Below, piece after piece: positions 31,311 through 41,810 of a stretch of 64,000 nt of DNA (position 1 is the first letter of the stretch; each line of letters opens with the position of its first letter). Source of the DNA: Lepus europaeus (lineage: Eukaryota > Chordata > Mammalia > Lagomorpha > Leporidae); the NCBI RefSeq assembly GCF_033115175.1, contig NC_084831.1, positions 8,280,540 through 8,344,539 of the forward strand, read 5' to 3'. Both the position numbers and the translations under genes were made by a program. The notes under the pieces were generated by a model. The model was not told the origin of the DNA. It saw only the letters and a list, made by a program, of their open reading frames with translations, and made no database searches.

Positions 31311-31727
31311 CAGGTTTCCTGGTTTTTAAGGAAGCAGCCCAGGGAGAGTCCCCCGTGCTGAAAGAGCCTCTTCACGACAGGGAGAGAAAAAGGAAGGGGG
31401 GCTCTGTGGGGTTCCAGCCAGTGGGTGAGATTGGATCTGGTGTGCCAAGGTCTCAACCACGTCCCTCGAGGCCTACTTGTGGGCCGAGTCCCGCTTGTAG
31501 CCACGGATATTGGACACAGTCTGCAGGGCCTGAGCGTCTCAGGCCCCTCATTGTGCCCAGGTGTCCCCGGCCTCAGAGACCTTGTGTGAGGGGGGGAACG
31601 TATGGGGGAATGTAGGGTCGTGAGGGACCTTAGGTCTCATTTTTAGCATTGGAACAAGATGATAGCCTGCCTGGCACTTCAGGCCCAGCCTTCAGTGGTG
31701 TGGTATGGCTGTTAAAACAACCTCAGA
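31311..31727. other. Intergenic; possible ERV leader-side sequence
   Basis: Lies between the minus-strand pol remnant and the upstream LTR copy, so it may be ERV leader or gag. I see no secure motif. Confidence 0.3.
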
Positions 31728-32050
31728 GGCTGGCACTGTGGCACAGCGGGTAAAGCCGCCACCTGCAGTGCTGGCGTCCCATATGGGTGCCGGTTCATGT
31801 CCCAGCTGCTCCACTTCTGATCCAGCTCTCTGCTACGGCCTGGGAAAGCAGTGGAGGATGGCCCAAGTCCTTGGGCCCCTGGACCCACAAGGGAGACCTG
31901 GAGGAAGCTCCTGGCTCCTGGCTTTGCATTGGCTCAGCTCCGGCTGTTGTGGCCATCTGGGGAGTGAACCAGCAGATGAAAAACCTCTCTCTCTCTCTCT
32001 CTCTCTGCCTCTGTATAACTGCCTTTCAAATAAATAAATAAAAATATTTA
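31728..32050 (+). mobile_element. CSINE, full length
   Basis: GAGGCTGGCACTGTGGCACA to CTGCCTTTCAAATAAATAAA. Confidence 0.95.
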
Positions 32051-32780
32051 ATAATAGTAATAACAATCCTGAAAGTTACCTATCGAAGGAAGCGTAGAGT
32101 TCTTCTTTCGAAGAATGGGAAGAAACTCAAACGGAATATTCCTTAGGGCTCCCAGCAGTCGTGTCTCAGCACCATGACTCAGCATCCAGACCTGGCGTTC
32201 TGATTGCCAAGGATACAGGAGACAACAATACCAACAAATTGGAGAAAACAAAGCCCCAGGCGCGTCAGGAACTTGCAGGCTTTGGAGCCAGGAATGTGAG
32301 GGTGGCCATTTGCCAAAGGGCTTTTCTCAGACACAGACATCATTTACCTACTACATACGGGCAAAGATTTCTTGCATGGGGAACAAGCACTCAAATCCTG
32401 AAAGAGTGAAAAAGGTGGGGACTTCGGAGACATCAGCACACGAGACGCCAGGTCAGGCAGAAAGTTTCTACCACGGCCGGACAGTGGTAGAAACCAGGAG
32501 GCCCTCTGGTCAGCCCAGCCTTGGAGCAAGCCCCACTCTTCCATTCCATCTTTACAGAGGACCGGATGGCAGCCAGTCTGCGTGGTGCTAGCTCTCAGAC
32601 TCCCTGCCTCCAGCAGGCCCTGGAGGGAGCAGCCATGGCTGAGCTAAAAGGAATTAGCCCGCAAGGAGTGATGGAGGAGAGAAAGACATGAAGCCCAGAC
32701 TGGAAGTCAGGGGAGGGGAGGGTGGGGAGGAAGACAGCCCAGCCAATTGCTTGCTGGGTTTTCACCTCCTGGCTGCCTCG
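32051..32780. other. Intergenic, nothing securely recognised
   Basis: A + strand frame begins MGNKHSNPERVKK (from 32377). It is short and lacks further support. Position suggests ERV leader/gag-flanking DNA, unproven. Confidence 0.35.
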
Positions 32781-32784
32781 CCGC

Positions 32785-33535
32785 GGATGGCACGGGGTGG
32801 CTGCGTCATGTTCTTGTCTCCAGTGCAAGAAAGAATTCAAAGAAAAGATGCTGGGAGAGGGTAGCGGTGGGGAAAAATTTATTCGCTTGGGAAGTGAAAG
32901 GATCCACTTGAGAGGGCGTGTGGGCTTGAGAGTGAGCTGCACAGAATGAGGTTCGGGGTCATTCCTTTGTTCAGGGGTGGGGACCCCTTTTTCTGCCAGG
33001 AGCCATTTGGATCTATGGCATCATTCGTGGGCCATACAAAATTATCCAGTTAAAGATGAGCCTGCTATGGCCTCTATGCCTCGTATTTGCATAGAACCTA
33101 CACACTTCCCTGTCCCATCTGTTCTTGCCTTGGCGGGGCCAGACCAAACACAGCCCATGGGCGACGTCCCCACCCCGGCTTTGTAAGATCTGGAGACAGA
33201 GGGGTGGGGTCTGGGTCAGGGATGGTGTTTGGGGCAGGCTTTGAGTAATGCCCAGTTCCTTGCCCATTTTGTGGAGGTCTCAGAGTGTCGTGGTGTCAGG
33301 TGCAGGACGGGAGTGGCAATTTTCGGGTAACAATATGACAATTAGCTCTAGGTCGTCGCGGGGACACAGTCAGTAGCCACATCGGTTATTTTTGGCCAGC
33401 GCTGATTCTGGGCGTAGTTTTGTGAAGATGTGGTTTTCTGCAGCTCAGAAAGGGGTGGGGGTTGTGGATTAGGTCCTCTGGGGGCGCCCACAACTTCAGC
33501 TCCTCTTGCTGGTACCTCCTTGCCTATAGCACACG
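32785..33535 (-). mobile_element. ERV LTR copy 2 (minus), candidate 5' LTR, with DNA-transposon insertion
   Basis: Same family as 24655-25545 by the shared blocks listed there. The minus strand reads AATAAA (complement at about 32878) and then a CTTTGAATTCTTTCTTGCAC-type U5, supporting minus orientation. LTR sequence is interrupted at about 32973-33200. Confidence 0.65.
32973..33068 (+). mobile_element. hAT-like non-autonomous DNA transposon fragment
   Basis: CAGGGGTGGGGACCCCTTTT TCTGCC, GAGCCATTTGGATCTATGGC and GGGCCATACAAAATTATCCA: the CAGGGGTG start and GGGCCATACAAAATTAT core are typical of a hAT-type element found in many mammals. Subfamily not named. Confidence 0.5.
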
Positions 33536-33540
33536 GGGCA

Positions 33541-33560
33541 ACGGGGTGGGGTGGGGTGGG
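33541..33560 (+). repeat. (GGGGT)n tract
   Basis: Four G4/G3 runs separated by single T, a potential G-quadruplex sequence. Confidence 0.7.
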
Positions 33561-33779
33561 CAGCAGGCATGACAAATGTCCAGGTTATCTACTGAGGGGG
33601 AGCTGAAGGCAGGGGACGTACCGCCGGCACAGGGCACAGCATCACACGGCAGGCGGCAGGCAGAAGCCAAGCCAGACCTGAGCCCCCCAGTGTGGAAAGC
33701 TCTCAGAAACAGCAGGGTGGCGTGGCGGGCTGTGTCGTACCAGTCGTCCAGGTGTAGATGTCTGCGTCCGGCACACAGT

Positions 33780-34010
33780 CGGGCCTCAGTCTCTGCACAG
33801 GGTGGGTGCCAGGCCCCCACAGATACCAAAATCCACAGGGGCTCACACCCTTATATAAAATGGCCTTGTATTTGCATAGAACCTACACACATCTCCTGTA
33901 CACCTGAGTCACCTCCAGATGACCCCGCCGCCCTAGAAGGGCTGTGCGAATAGTAACACCGTATTGCTTGTAGAATGAGGACAAGAGACGGAGGGCCGGT
34001 TGTCTAACTC
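33780..34010 (+). mobile_element. Tigger-type (pogo-like) DNA transposon fragment
   Basis: CCCCACAGATACCAAAATCC, then CTTATATAAAATGGCCTTGT, ATTTGCATAGAACCTACACA and CGTATTGCTTGTAGAATGAG follow the Tigger/MER2-type consensus order. A short related phrase (GTATTTGCATAGAACCTACA) also occurs at about 33085. Confidence 0.7.
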
Positions 34011-34169
34011 TCCATTCTGCCATCGTACGTGCAGGCGGGCAGGGTCGGGAGTGACGCGGCACACTCAGAGCGGTTTCCTTCAAGGGGGAAAGGGAAGGGG
34101 CGAGAGCTGGGAGGTGGAGGCCAGGAATCCACTTACGGCAGATTCAAAGGATTAGAAACAAAAACCCGA

Positions 34170-34640
34170 TAATTCGATCAATGTTTACTGAGGAACTCCT
34201 TAGGAGCTCTGATCGAATGGATATCCGACTGCTGTCAGGTGCTGGGACCCGGCAGTGAGCAGAGTTCCTACTGTGCTAGGGGAGACATGCAATAAACAGA
34301 AAACAGAGACAGGACGGTGACTGCTGCAAAGGAAAGCGAGGCGGCTTCTTCGGATGGTGTCAGGGAAGCCTCTCGAGGACTGGAGGCAGCTGGAGGGAAG
34401 TAAAGAGATGAGTCACGCAGGGGTCTGTAGGGAGTGAGGTCTGAGTGAGTGCAAAGGCCCTGGGGTAGATGCCTGTGTTCCTGGAGGGCAGGGCAGGGGC
34501 CAAGTGGTACGCTACCAGGTCGGAGGGCAATGAGGGCAGCCCTGGATGTTAACCCTGGGCCATTCCAGGCAGTGGGAATTCGACTGTTCTATTATGCTTT
34601 GGATGAGCCACACATACAGCAGCGTGGCTTGCTGTAGGAT
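34170..34640 (-). repeat. L2 3' region
   Basis: Reverse-strand L2 order: TCAATGTTTACTGAGGAACT, GCAATAAACAGAAAACAGAG, CAGGGAAGCCTCTCGAGGAC and TGCAAAGGCCCTGGGGTAGA. Confidence 0.7.
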
Positions 34641-37080
34641 GGAGAGGAGAACCGTCCAGCAAGGAAAGCACCTGCGCGGGGACGAGGACTCACTGGGAGC
34701 CCTCCCCATGCGCAGTCATTCCCGCAGCGTGGGCACACTGCCCTCAGACCCTTAAAGCAAAGGTTGGGGATCAAGCGCAGCCCTGCCCTACCCCGTGGAA
34801 GTCACAGAAGCCCGGAGGATCAGCACGGGAGGGGCACTTGGTCCTGGTGCAGAGATGGTAGAGGCCAGGCGCTAGCGCCGTGGCTGCTGCTCTGTCTGGC
34901 TGCCCCATGGTGCACCTCCTCCCACAGAGCCCACATCCAGCCTCAGAGCCCTCAACACCGAGCCCCAGGCACCCACTGCCAAGCGGAGCTGACGTTTAGG
35001 ATGAAGTCAGTCTGCCCTGCCTTCTCCCCCAGCCTCTCGTCTCAGCCCGGAGGTGGGGAGACCCTGGCCCAGGTCACCAGGGAGGGCGCTGGCATGGGGA
35101 TCCCCTTGAATCTCAGCTGGCCCCACTTGCGTCCTCCAGGGCTGGGACTGAGCTGCCGCCGGGTGCTGGGAAGAGGTGACCCAGGGCAGGAGGTTTTGCT
35201 GGAGTAAGGGCGGGAGGCAGCCTGGGGGCCCTCCTGGTTTCCTTCACATTTCCCAGGGTCTTCTGGGAAGCCTGGGGCAGGCAGCCGCACCCCCAGGCTC
35301 TCCCCTTGTTTGGAATTAGATGAGAACAGGAGGAGCTGGGAGCAAATTTTACAGTACTCCCCCCCACCCCCCGCCCCGTGCTTGGCACGCCCGGCTCAGC
35401 CCAAGACGTGCCCTTTGGAAGGCAGATGAAGGAGGAAGTTGCTAGGCTGTGGCTAACACCAAGTGTAGCTTCCTGTTCCTGATTTTAGGACATGAGTCAT
35501 CAGCCTACTCAGGGCTCTGAGATAAGCAACGAAAAGTTGCTTGGTCTGGCTGTGGGCCAGGCTGGGTGGGGAAGGGGAAGGGGTCCTGTTGCCCAATCAA
35601 CCCCTGCAAGATGGCATCCCCCTTGGCCCTCAGAGGCCGGGGACAGAAGCAGCTGCCTTTGGGCTGGGTTTGAGACCTCACCTGGGCCAGAGCGTCGCAG
35701 AGCAGCACACGCCGTGGCGGGAACCGCTCCTCCCAGCTCAGCCGCAGCTCACCCCTCCAAACCGTTCCTGGCCACAACTCCTGCCCCACCCAAACCATCT
35801 GCACCTTTCTCAAGCAGTCCTCAGTGACCTGGGGCCTCATTCAAAACCAGATCAGGCCCTCAGCTGACACGGGACACGGGCCCAGGAGTCTGCTGTGCAA
35901 CGAGCCTTCCAGTTGACCCTTTTGCTGGTGGATGCTGCCGTCTTGGTTCCAAAGGGCCCACCAGGATGCCCGGCACAGAATAGCCAGTGAGCAGCTGGCT
36001 GGCCTTGTACGCGATGTGTGCCTCAGGGAGCCTTCTGAGAGGCACGGTTTGCTTGCTGGGGCGTGAAGGGGGTTGGGGGCCAGGCTGAGGTCTGGGAAGT
36101 TCGGAGACTCGGGCCCAGGGTGGCTGGGCAGTTGCCCCTGGTTGGGGACATGTGTCTCTGCCAGAAATCTGCTTGGTACCCATGAACAGGGAGCAAGCAG
36201 GAGTCTTTCTGCCCTGTGGGGCTGGGGCCCCAAGAGGCGCAAGGCTTGGAAGTCTGGGTTGCGGGCACAGGGCCTGGGAGGGAGTGGGCTGCACTGGCTC
36301 CTTGGGGCTGGACCTGGCGCCCTCACACTCATCCGTTCACTCACCCACGTCTGCTTCCCTGTCTTGCCCGCCTGCAGATACTTCGTCCTGCATCCAGGTC
36401 GCGGTCACGTCAGCGTGACCTAGCTCCTATTTCCTGTATCCCTGTGGCTCGCCAGGGAGGCAGAGGGGACCTCGTGGCCTCGTCCCCTGCCCTGGGGGGG
36501 ACTAGCAGTGGGAGACACAGCCTGGCTGAGCTGAGCTCCTTGGCTGTGAAGGCAGCCAAACCAGGTTTGACCCATCGCAGCCCTGATGAGCTGTGTGAGG
36601 GTCCTTGTGAGCCGGCCGTCTCCAGGGCCAGGCGTAAGCCATTGGGCGGGCCCAGGGCAGGCTTGCCATAGCCATGGCGTCACAGTTACCGAGAGGATCC
36701 CCTTATGCATGTAACTCATGATAGCGAGAGGGGAGTGAGAGTCACGTCCCTGGGCGTCAGCTTCGTGGGCGGTGGTAAAGGCAGCTTCGCAGAGGGCAGA
36801 CAGCGGGGCTGGGACTGGCAGGACAAACACACGGTCCAGCAGGAAGGAAGGACCCCGGGCAGAGGATGCTGCCTGCACACAGGTTTGGGGGCGGCAGTTC
36901 AGCATCCCCCCAGCTGCCTGGGGGTGAGTGCCTGGGGCTGAGTGTGGACTTCCGGGTCGTGGTGCCGACCTGCCCGGCTGCAGGCTGGGCCAGAGCCTGA
37001 AGCCTCCAGCGCCTGGCCGAGGAGGCTGAACTCGATTCTGAAGGCTGCGGGGAGCCGTGAGCTGGGACCAAGTCTCCCGA
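34641..37080. other. Intergenic, nothing recognised
   Basis: GC-rich DNA. Open frames are overlapping on both strands and show no domain. No CSINE in this interval, in contrast with the preceding 20 kb. Confidence 0.5.
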
Positions 37081-37280
37081 CCTTGGCCTTGCTGACATTT
37101 GGGGCTGGATACTTCTGTCACAGGGCTGTCCTGTGCATTGCGGGCTGTTTGACGGACACATCCTCCCCTTGCCTGATGCCAGCAGCACCTTGCCTGGCCC
37201 TGCAATGGTGACAACCGAAATGTCTCCAGACATTGCCAAATATCCCGGGGGTGAGGGGAGAACCCCTCCAGCAGAGAACT
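37081..37280 (+). mobile_element. MER5A-type hAT-Charlie element
   Basis: CTGACATTTGGGGCTGGATA, GGGCTGTCCTGTGCATTGCG, GACAACCGAAATGTCTCCAG and ACATTGCCAAATATCCC match MER5A in order and spacing. Confidence 0.9.
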
Positions 37281-37389
37281 GCCGGAGAGGCATGAGTACC
37301 ATGCTACTGAGGGTTGGCCCTGGCCTTAAAGGGGCAGAGCCCAAAGCCAGAGGCTCAGCCAGGAGGCCCAGGGAGCGTCCCAAGTGAGA

Positions 37390-37416
37390 CGGCCACGGCC
37401 ACGGCCACGGCAGAGC
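37390..37416 (+). repeat. short (GGCCAC)n repeat
   Basis: GACGGCCACGGCCACGGCCA, about four hexamer units. Confidence 0.85.
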
Positions 37417-38376
37417 GGGCTGGGGGGGGGGGCGATGTGATGTAGGCTTTAGCAGAGGGTGAGTTTTCTGGGGCTGTTTTCCCAGATTCCCCAGTGGCAG
37501 GTACAGCGTGGTGGGCGTCAAGGGCAAGCCCCCATCCTGAGGAGAAAGCCCTGAGCCCCCTTGCAGGCCATGCTGAGACAAAGGCGTTCAGCCGGAATTT
37601 GCCTTTGTCCACGCCCAGGCCACACAGGCTGTCCACGCTGGAGCAGGCAAGAGGAAGTGTTCCGGGAAGCAGTGGCCCCTGGGCCACCCTTGGAGAGAGG
37701 GAGAAGGTGGCTGCCTTTATGCCGGGTCAAGCAGGAGGCAGTAAGGGGGGCAGTGTGGGAGCTCTGTGACCCAGGAGGCCGAGGCCTCACACTGACGGGG
37801 GTGTCAGGTCTGTTTGGTCCACTGTGGGGTCCTCTGCACTCCACTCCGCGGAGTGGGCATGCATAGTGGTGGCCCATCAAAGACCTGTGGCTGGTGGGCT
37901 TCGGGTGGCATTGCTGGAGGGAGACACAGAGCCAGGAACGTGAGCTGAGCTGAGCGGGGCTAAGGCCAGCAAACCCGTGCACCCCAGGGAGGAAGCCGGC
38001 TGTGAGTCTTCGCTACCCCAAAGTGCTTCCTGTTGGGGGAGGGGGCCTCAGCAGTAGCAGCTGGAAGACCCCACCGTCAAATGGGAGCCACAGCAGGGCT
38101 GGGGAGCCATGGTCGCCAAGAAATCTGCCCAAGTACCCCAGAGAGGGTGAGCCAGAGACAGACTCCCCGAGGGACCAGCACCAGGCGGGGGACAACAGAG
38201 TCTGCTACAGCCCACTGCACCCTCTTCTCCCCAGACCGTCACTCCCGGGCCTGACCCTGGAGGGCTCCAGAAGTGTCCTTGGCCGTGGGAAATGGGAAGT
38301 CACCCTGTCCTCAGGCCTGAGCCACTCAGCCGGAGAAGGGGGTGGCCCCGCCCCGAAGAAGGGATTGGCGCTCTGG
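37417..38376. other. Intergenic, nothing recognised
   Basis: Contains a G10 run at about 37423-37432. No gene or clear repeat. Confidence 0.45.
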
Positions 38377-38610
38377 GCTGGACATGTGGTCCAGCGGCTG
38401 CTAGGGGCGCCTGCGTTTCGTTTGAGTGCCTTGTCACGTCCCGGCTACTCTGCTTCCCATCTGGCTTCCTGTGCATGTGCTTGGGAGAACTGAATTGAGC
38501 TCCCAGCTCCTGGCTTTGGCCTGGCCCAGTCCTCGATGTTGCAGGCATTTGGGGAGTGAACTAGCAGTTGGAAGCTCTCTTTCTGTTTCTCTCTCTCTCT
38601 CCACCTTTCA
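38377..38610 (+). mobile_element. CSINE, old diverged copy
   Basis: GGGCTGGACATGTGGTCCAG, GAGCTCCCAGCTCCTGGCTT and GTGAACTAGCAGTTGGAAGC. Confidence 0.8.
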
Positions 38611-38611
38611 T

Positions 38612-38915
38612 TGTGGCAAAACAGGTAAAGCCGTGGCCTGTGAAGCCAGTACCCCATATGGGTGCCAGTTGGTGTTCTGGCTGCTCCACTTCCCATCCAG
38701 CTCCCTGCTAATGGCCTGGGCAAAGCAGCAGAAAATGGCCCAAGTGCTTGGGCACCTGCCACCCATGTGGGAGACCCAGATGAAGCTCCTGGTTCTTGGC
38801 TTCAGCTTGGCCCAGCCCTGGCCATTGAGGCCATTTGGGTAGTGAACCAGCAGATGGAAGATTCTCTCTCTCTCTCTCTTTCTCTCTCTCTGACTTTAAA
38901 TAAATAAGTAACTCT
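38612..38915 (+). mobile_element. CSINE
   Basis: CATTGTGGCAAAACAGGTAA, CCCATGTGGGAGACCCAGAT, tail TCTGACTTTAAATAAATAAG. Confidence 0.92.
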
Positions 38916-38916
38916 T

Positions 38917-39175
38917 GGGCCGGCGCCGTGGCTCACTTGGCTAATCCTCCACCTGCAGTGCCAGCATTCTATATGGGCACCAGGTACTAGTCCCGGTTGC
39001 TCCTCTTCCAGTCCAGCTCTCTGCTGTGGCCCGGGAGGGCAGTGGAGGATGGCCCAAGTGCTTGGGCCCTGCGCCTACATGGGAGACCAGGAGGAAGCAC
39101 CTGGCTCCTGGCTTTGGATTGGCACAGCACGCTGGCCGTAGCGGCCATTTTGGGGGTGAACCAATGGAAGGAAGA

Positions 39176-39207
<32 letters not shown>

Positions 39208-39237
39208 ACTGTCTAACTCTGTCAAATAAGTAAGTAA
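38917..39237 (+). mobile_element. CSINE, full length, young-looking
   Basis: GGGCCGGCGCCGTGGCTCAC to CTCTGTCAAATAAGTAAGTA. Flanks TAAGTAACTCTT (38906) and TAAGTAACTCTC (39239) form a target-site duplication in the tail of the previous CSINE. Confidence 0.95.
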
Positions 39238-39539
39238 GTAAGTAACTCTCTAGAGAAAGGGAAAAAGAGTCTCATTTGACAAACTTAAAAGAGAGCTAGG
39301 AGCGCTAACGAGTTTCCAGGATGGGATTTTCATGGTCCACATGTGGTTTGCCCCCGAAGCTCTCTTTGGGGTTTCATCCTTACTGTGAGGTATTAAGAGG
39401 GTAAAAGTGTGATCGGAGCTCGGTGCCTGCAGCTGGGGCCTATGGGAGGTGACGAGGGTTGGATTAGGTCATCAGGTGTAGCCCCATGGGTGGATCCTGG
39501 CAGCGTTGTAGGAAGAAAGAGAAAGGGGAATGGACATTT
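39238..39539. other. Intergenic, nothing recognised
   Basis: Short AT-richer spacer without recognisable content. Confidence 0.4.
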
Positions 39540-39780
39540 GGTGCATCAGGCAAGATGCCGCTTGGGACCCCCCCGTGCTGTGTCAGATTTGAGTCCCAGC
39601 TCCTCTGCTTCCAGTCCCAGCGTCCTGCTAATGTGCGCCTTGGGAGGCAGCAGGTGACGGCCCAAGGACTTTGGTTCCTGCCTCCATGTGGAGACCTGGA
39701 CCGAGTTCCTGACTGCTAGTTTTGGTCTTTCAAGCCCTGGCTATTGTAGGCATTTGGGATATGAACAAGCAAGTAGAAGA

Positions 39781-39811
<31 letters not shown>

Positions 39812-39872
39812 CTGTTTCTCTCTTTCTCCTTGTCTGTCTCTCTTTCACTGTCTTTACAAATAAAATGAAAGA
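39540..39872 (+). mobile_element. CSINE, old diverged copy
   Basis: TTGAGTCCCAGCTCCTCTGC, CTGCTAATGTGCGCCTTGGG, CT-rich run at 39780-39808 and tail ACAAATAAAATGAAAG. Confidence 0.85.
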
Positions 39873-40996
39873 GGAGGAGGAGCAGGAGGAGGGGGGCCAG
39901 CACACAGCACACACCCTCCCTGGCTCCTGCCCTGTGATGCCCAGCACCACCTAGGGTCTCTGCCAGCAAGAAGACCCTCACCCGATGCAGCCCTGCAGCC
40001 TCGGATCGCCAGCCCCCCAGGACAGACCGACCTCTTCATGACCCCCTAACATGCTGGTGGTGCTGTGTCGTTAACAACAGAAAGAACAGAGGGCTGCGGA
40101 GCCACTTCCAGGAGGACCCCCGCCGTGCTGGGCTCAGTGCCGTCCACCGGCAGGGCCAAGTAGGTGGGGTGGTTGGAGGGAGGCGAGGAGCTGTTGCAGG
40201 GGACATCCGGAGAGGACTCCTGTCCCCTGCTCCTCTCTCTTAGGGATCAGGGAGGCCTCACTCTGCCCCGGGGAGACCTGGAGAGCCCAGAAGAAATCTC
40301 CCCGCCGGCTCTGGTGCTGACTCTCTGCAGAGCCAGGCTCTGGGCCGTGCCAGACGCACCCTCCGCATGCCAGCACCCACCTTTGGAGACCAGGTGATTT
40401 CCCAGGCTCCTGACCAAGAGGTGGGACTTTCCAGTCACTTCCCTGCTTCTCCTTGGGGCCTAGAAACACCGTCCTTGCCATCTGCATTGTCGGGGTGGGT
40501 GGCCCTGAGCAGGGGTCGTTGTACCTCCACAGTCAGCCTGCAGTGGGGGAGCCCTGCCTGCTCTGTCCACCCCACCCCTAGGGATGCTCTCTGCTGGGAT
40601 GCAGGGCGGGGGTGGGGAGAACATCTGCTGGCCCTCAAAGTGGCGGCGGGGAGACTAAGGGCAGCTGCACGGGTGCTCGGTCATGCTGCGAACCCCAGGC
40701 AAGCCAGTCCTCCCGGTCTCGGCACCAGCCAGCCCCTTCCAGGTACCCACGGCGTCCCGGACGGCGTTCTCTCCTAGCCTTGGTTTACCGACCAGCTGCC
40801 TGGACAGCACAAGGTAGGACTCGAGGAATGTTATCAGCAAATAAATAAATGGAAAAGATTAGTAACAGCTAATTCTTATGTAACACTTATTAAATAAGTA
40901 TTAAGTAATTACCAAGTGTACCCAAAAAGCTCATGAAAAATACATAGTATGAGAAAATGATATGTGGGTTACAAAATTTTTTGCACACACATACTT
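39873..40996. other. Upstream flank of TNFRSF1B, nothing recognised
   Basis: GC-rich to about 40830, then AT-rich (40830-40990; CCCAAAAAGCTCATGAAAAA suggests an old repeat). Distal regulatory sites may lie here, but none can be identified by eye. Confidence 0.4.
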
Positions 40997-41240
40997 TTTT
41001 TTTTTTTTTTAATTTACCTATTTGAAAGGCAGAGTTAGTTACAGAGAAAGGGAGAGAGAGAGAGAGAAAGATCTTCCGGGAGGGCCGGGGCTGGGCCTGG
41101 CTGAAGCCAGAAGCCTGGTACTCCACCGGGTCCACGTGGGTGCAAGGGCTCCAGCGCTTGGACCATTTTCCGCGGCTTTTCCCAGGCGCATTGGCAAGGA
41201 GCTGGATCCGAAGTCCAAGTGCAGGGCCCACAGCCGCGGG
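40997..41240 (-). mobile_element. CSINE, truncated, adjoining the TNFRSF1B promoter
   Basis: T16, TTTGAAAGGCAGAGTTAGTT, GGGTCCACGTGGGTGCAAGG, CGCATTGGCAAGGAGCTGGA. The head is replaced by GC-rich promoter sequence at about 41225-41240. It lies about 185 bp upstream of the TNFRSF1B start codon. Confidence 0.9.
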
Positions 41241-41810
41241 CCGCGCCGGGGGCGTGTCCGGGGGGCAGGCTCCGCCCCGCCGCCTGAGCGCCCGCTCGCA
41301 GCCGGCGCCCGCTTTCTTTTTCAGTTGAAGGCGTCGGAGCGCAGCGAGCGGGGAGAGACGGCGCCGCAGCGCCGGGGCCAGGGACCGCCGGACTCCGCCG
41401 CGCTCGGCCGCCGCCTCCTGCCCCCATGGCGCCCGCCACGCTCTGGGCCGCGCTGGCCGTCGGACTGCAGCTCTGGGCTTCCGGGCACGCCGTGCCCGCC
41501 CAGGTGGGACACCCCGCTGGTGCGCAGCCCCTCGGTCTCCCCAGATGCGCACGGCTGCCCCTAGGGATCCACTGGGGCCCTCTGGCCTTGCCCCTGCGCG
41601 CCCGGGATGAGACTCGGGCCCCGCGGCCCTGGGAGCCCGGGGCGCACCCCGGTTCCTTCACGAGCGCCAGCGGGGATGTGGGGGGAAGAATCCCGCTAGA
41701 CCCCGGGCCGCCCCGGTCCCCGGCCCCCAGCCCCGCGCCCGCCGCACCTGCCGGCCCGTGCTTCCGTGGCGCCCGCGGAGTCGGGGCCGTGGTCACGGTT
41801 TTCCTGTGTT
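41225..41810 (+). promoter_or_regulatory. TNFRSF1B: CpG-rich promoter island of TNFRSF1B
   Basis: Very high GC with dense CpG from about 41225, spanning the inferred 5' UTR, exon 1 and the start of intron 1. GC-box-type CCGCCCC lies at 41272-41278 and a CACCC/GC-like GGGGGCGTGT at about 41248. No TATA box is evident, consistent with a housekeeping-style TATA-less promoter and dispersed starts. The transcription start cannot be fixed from sequence. Confidence 0.75.
41426..41503 (+). CDS. TNFRSF1B: TNFRSF1B exon 1 (signal peptide)
   Basis: ATG at 41426 in CTGCCCCCATGGC: G at +4 but C at -3, a moderate Kozak context. It encodes [26 protein letters not shown]: a hydrophobic leader like human TNFR2, with cleavage expected around residues 22-25. 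Donor CAG|GTGGGA at 41503/41504, phase 0. The frame stays open well into the intron (to 42022). Confidence 0.95.

Noticed and set aside
32377..32450. MGNKHSNPERVKK-like start suggesting a myristoylated gag or kinase N-terminus
   Set aside because: Short, on the opposite strand from the ERV pol remnant, and without downstream homology.
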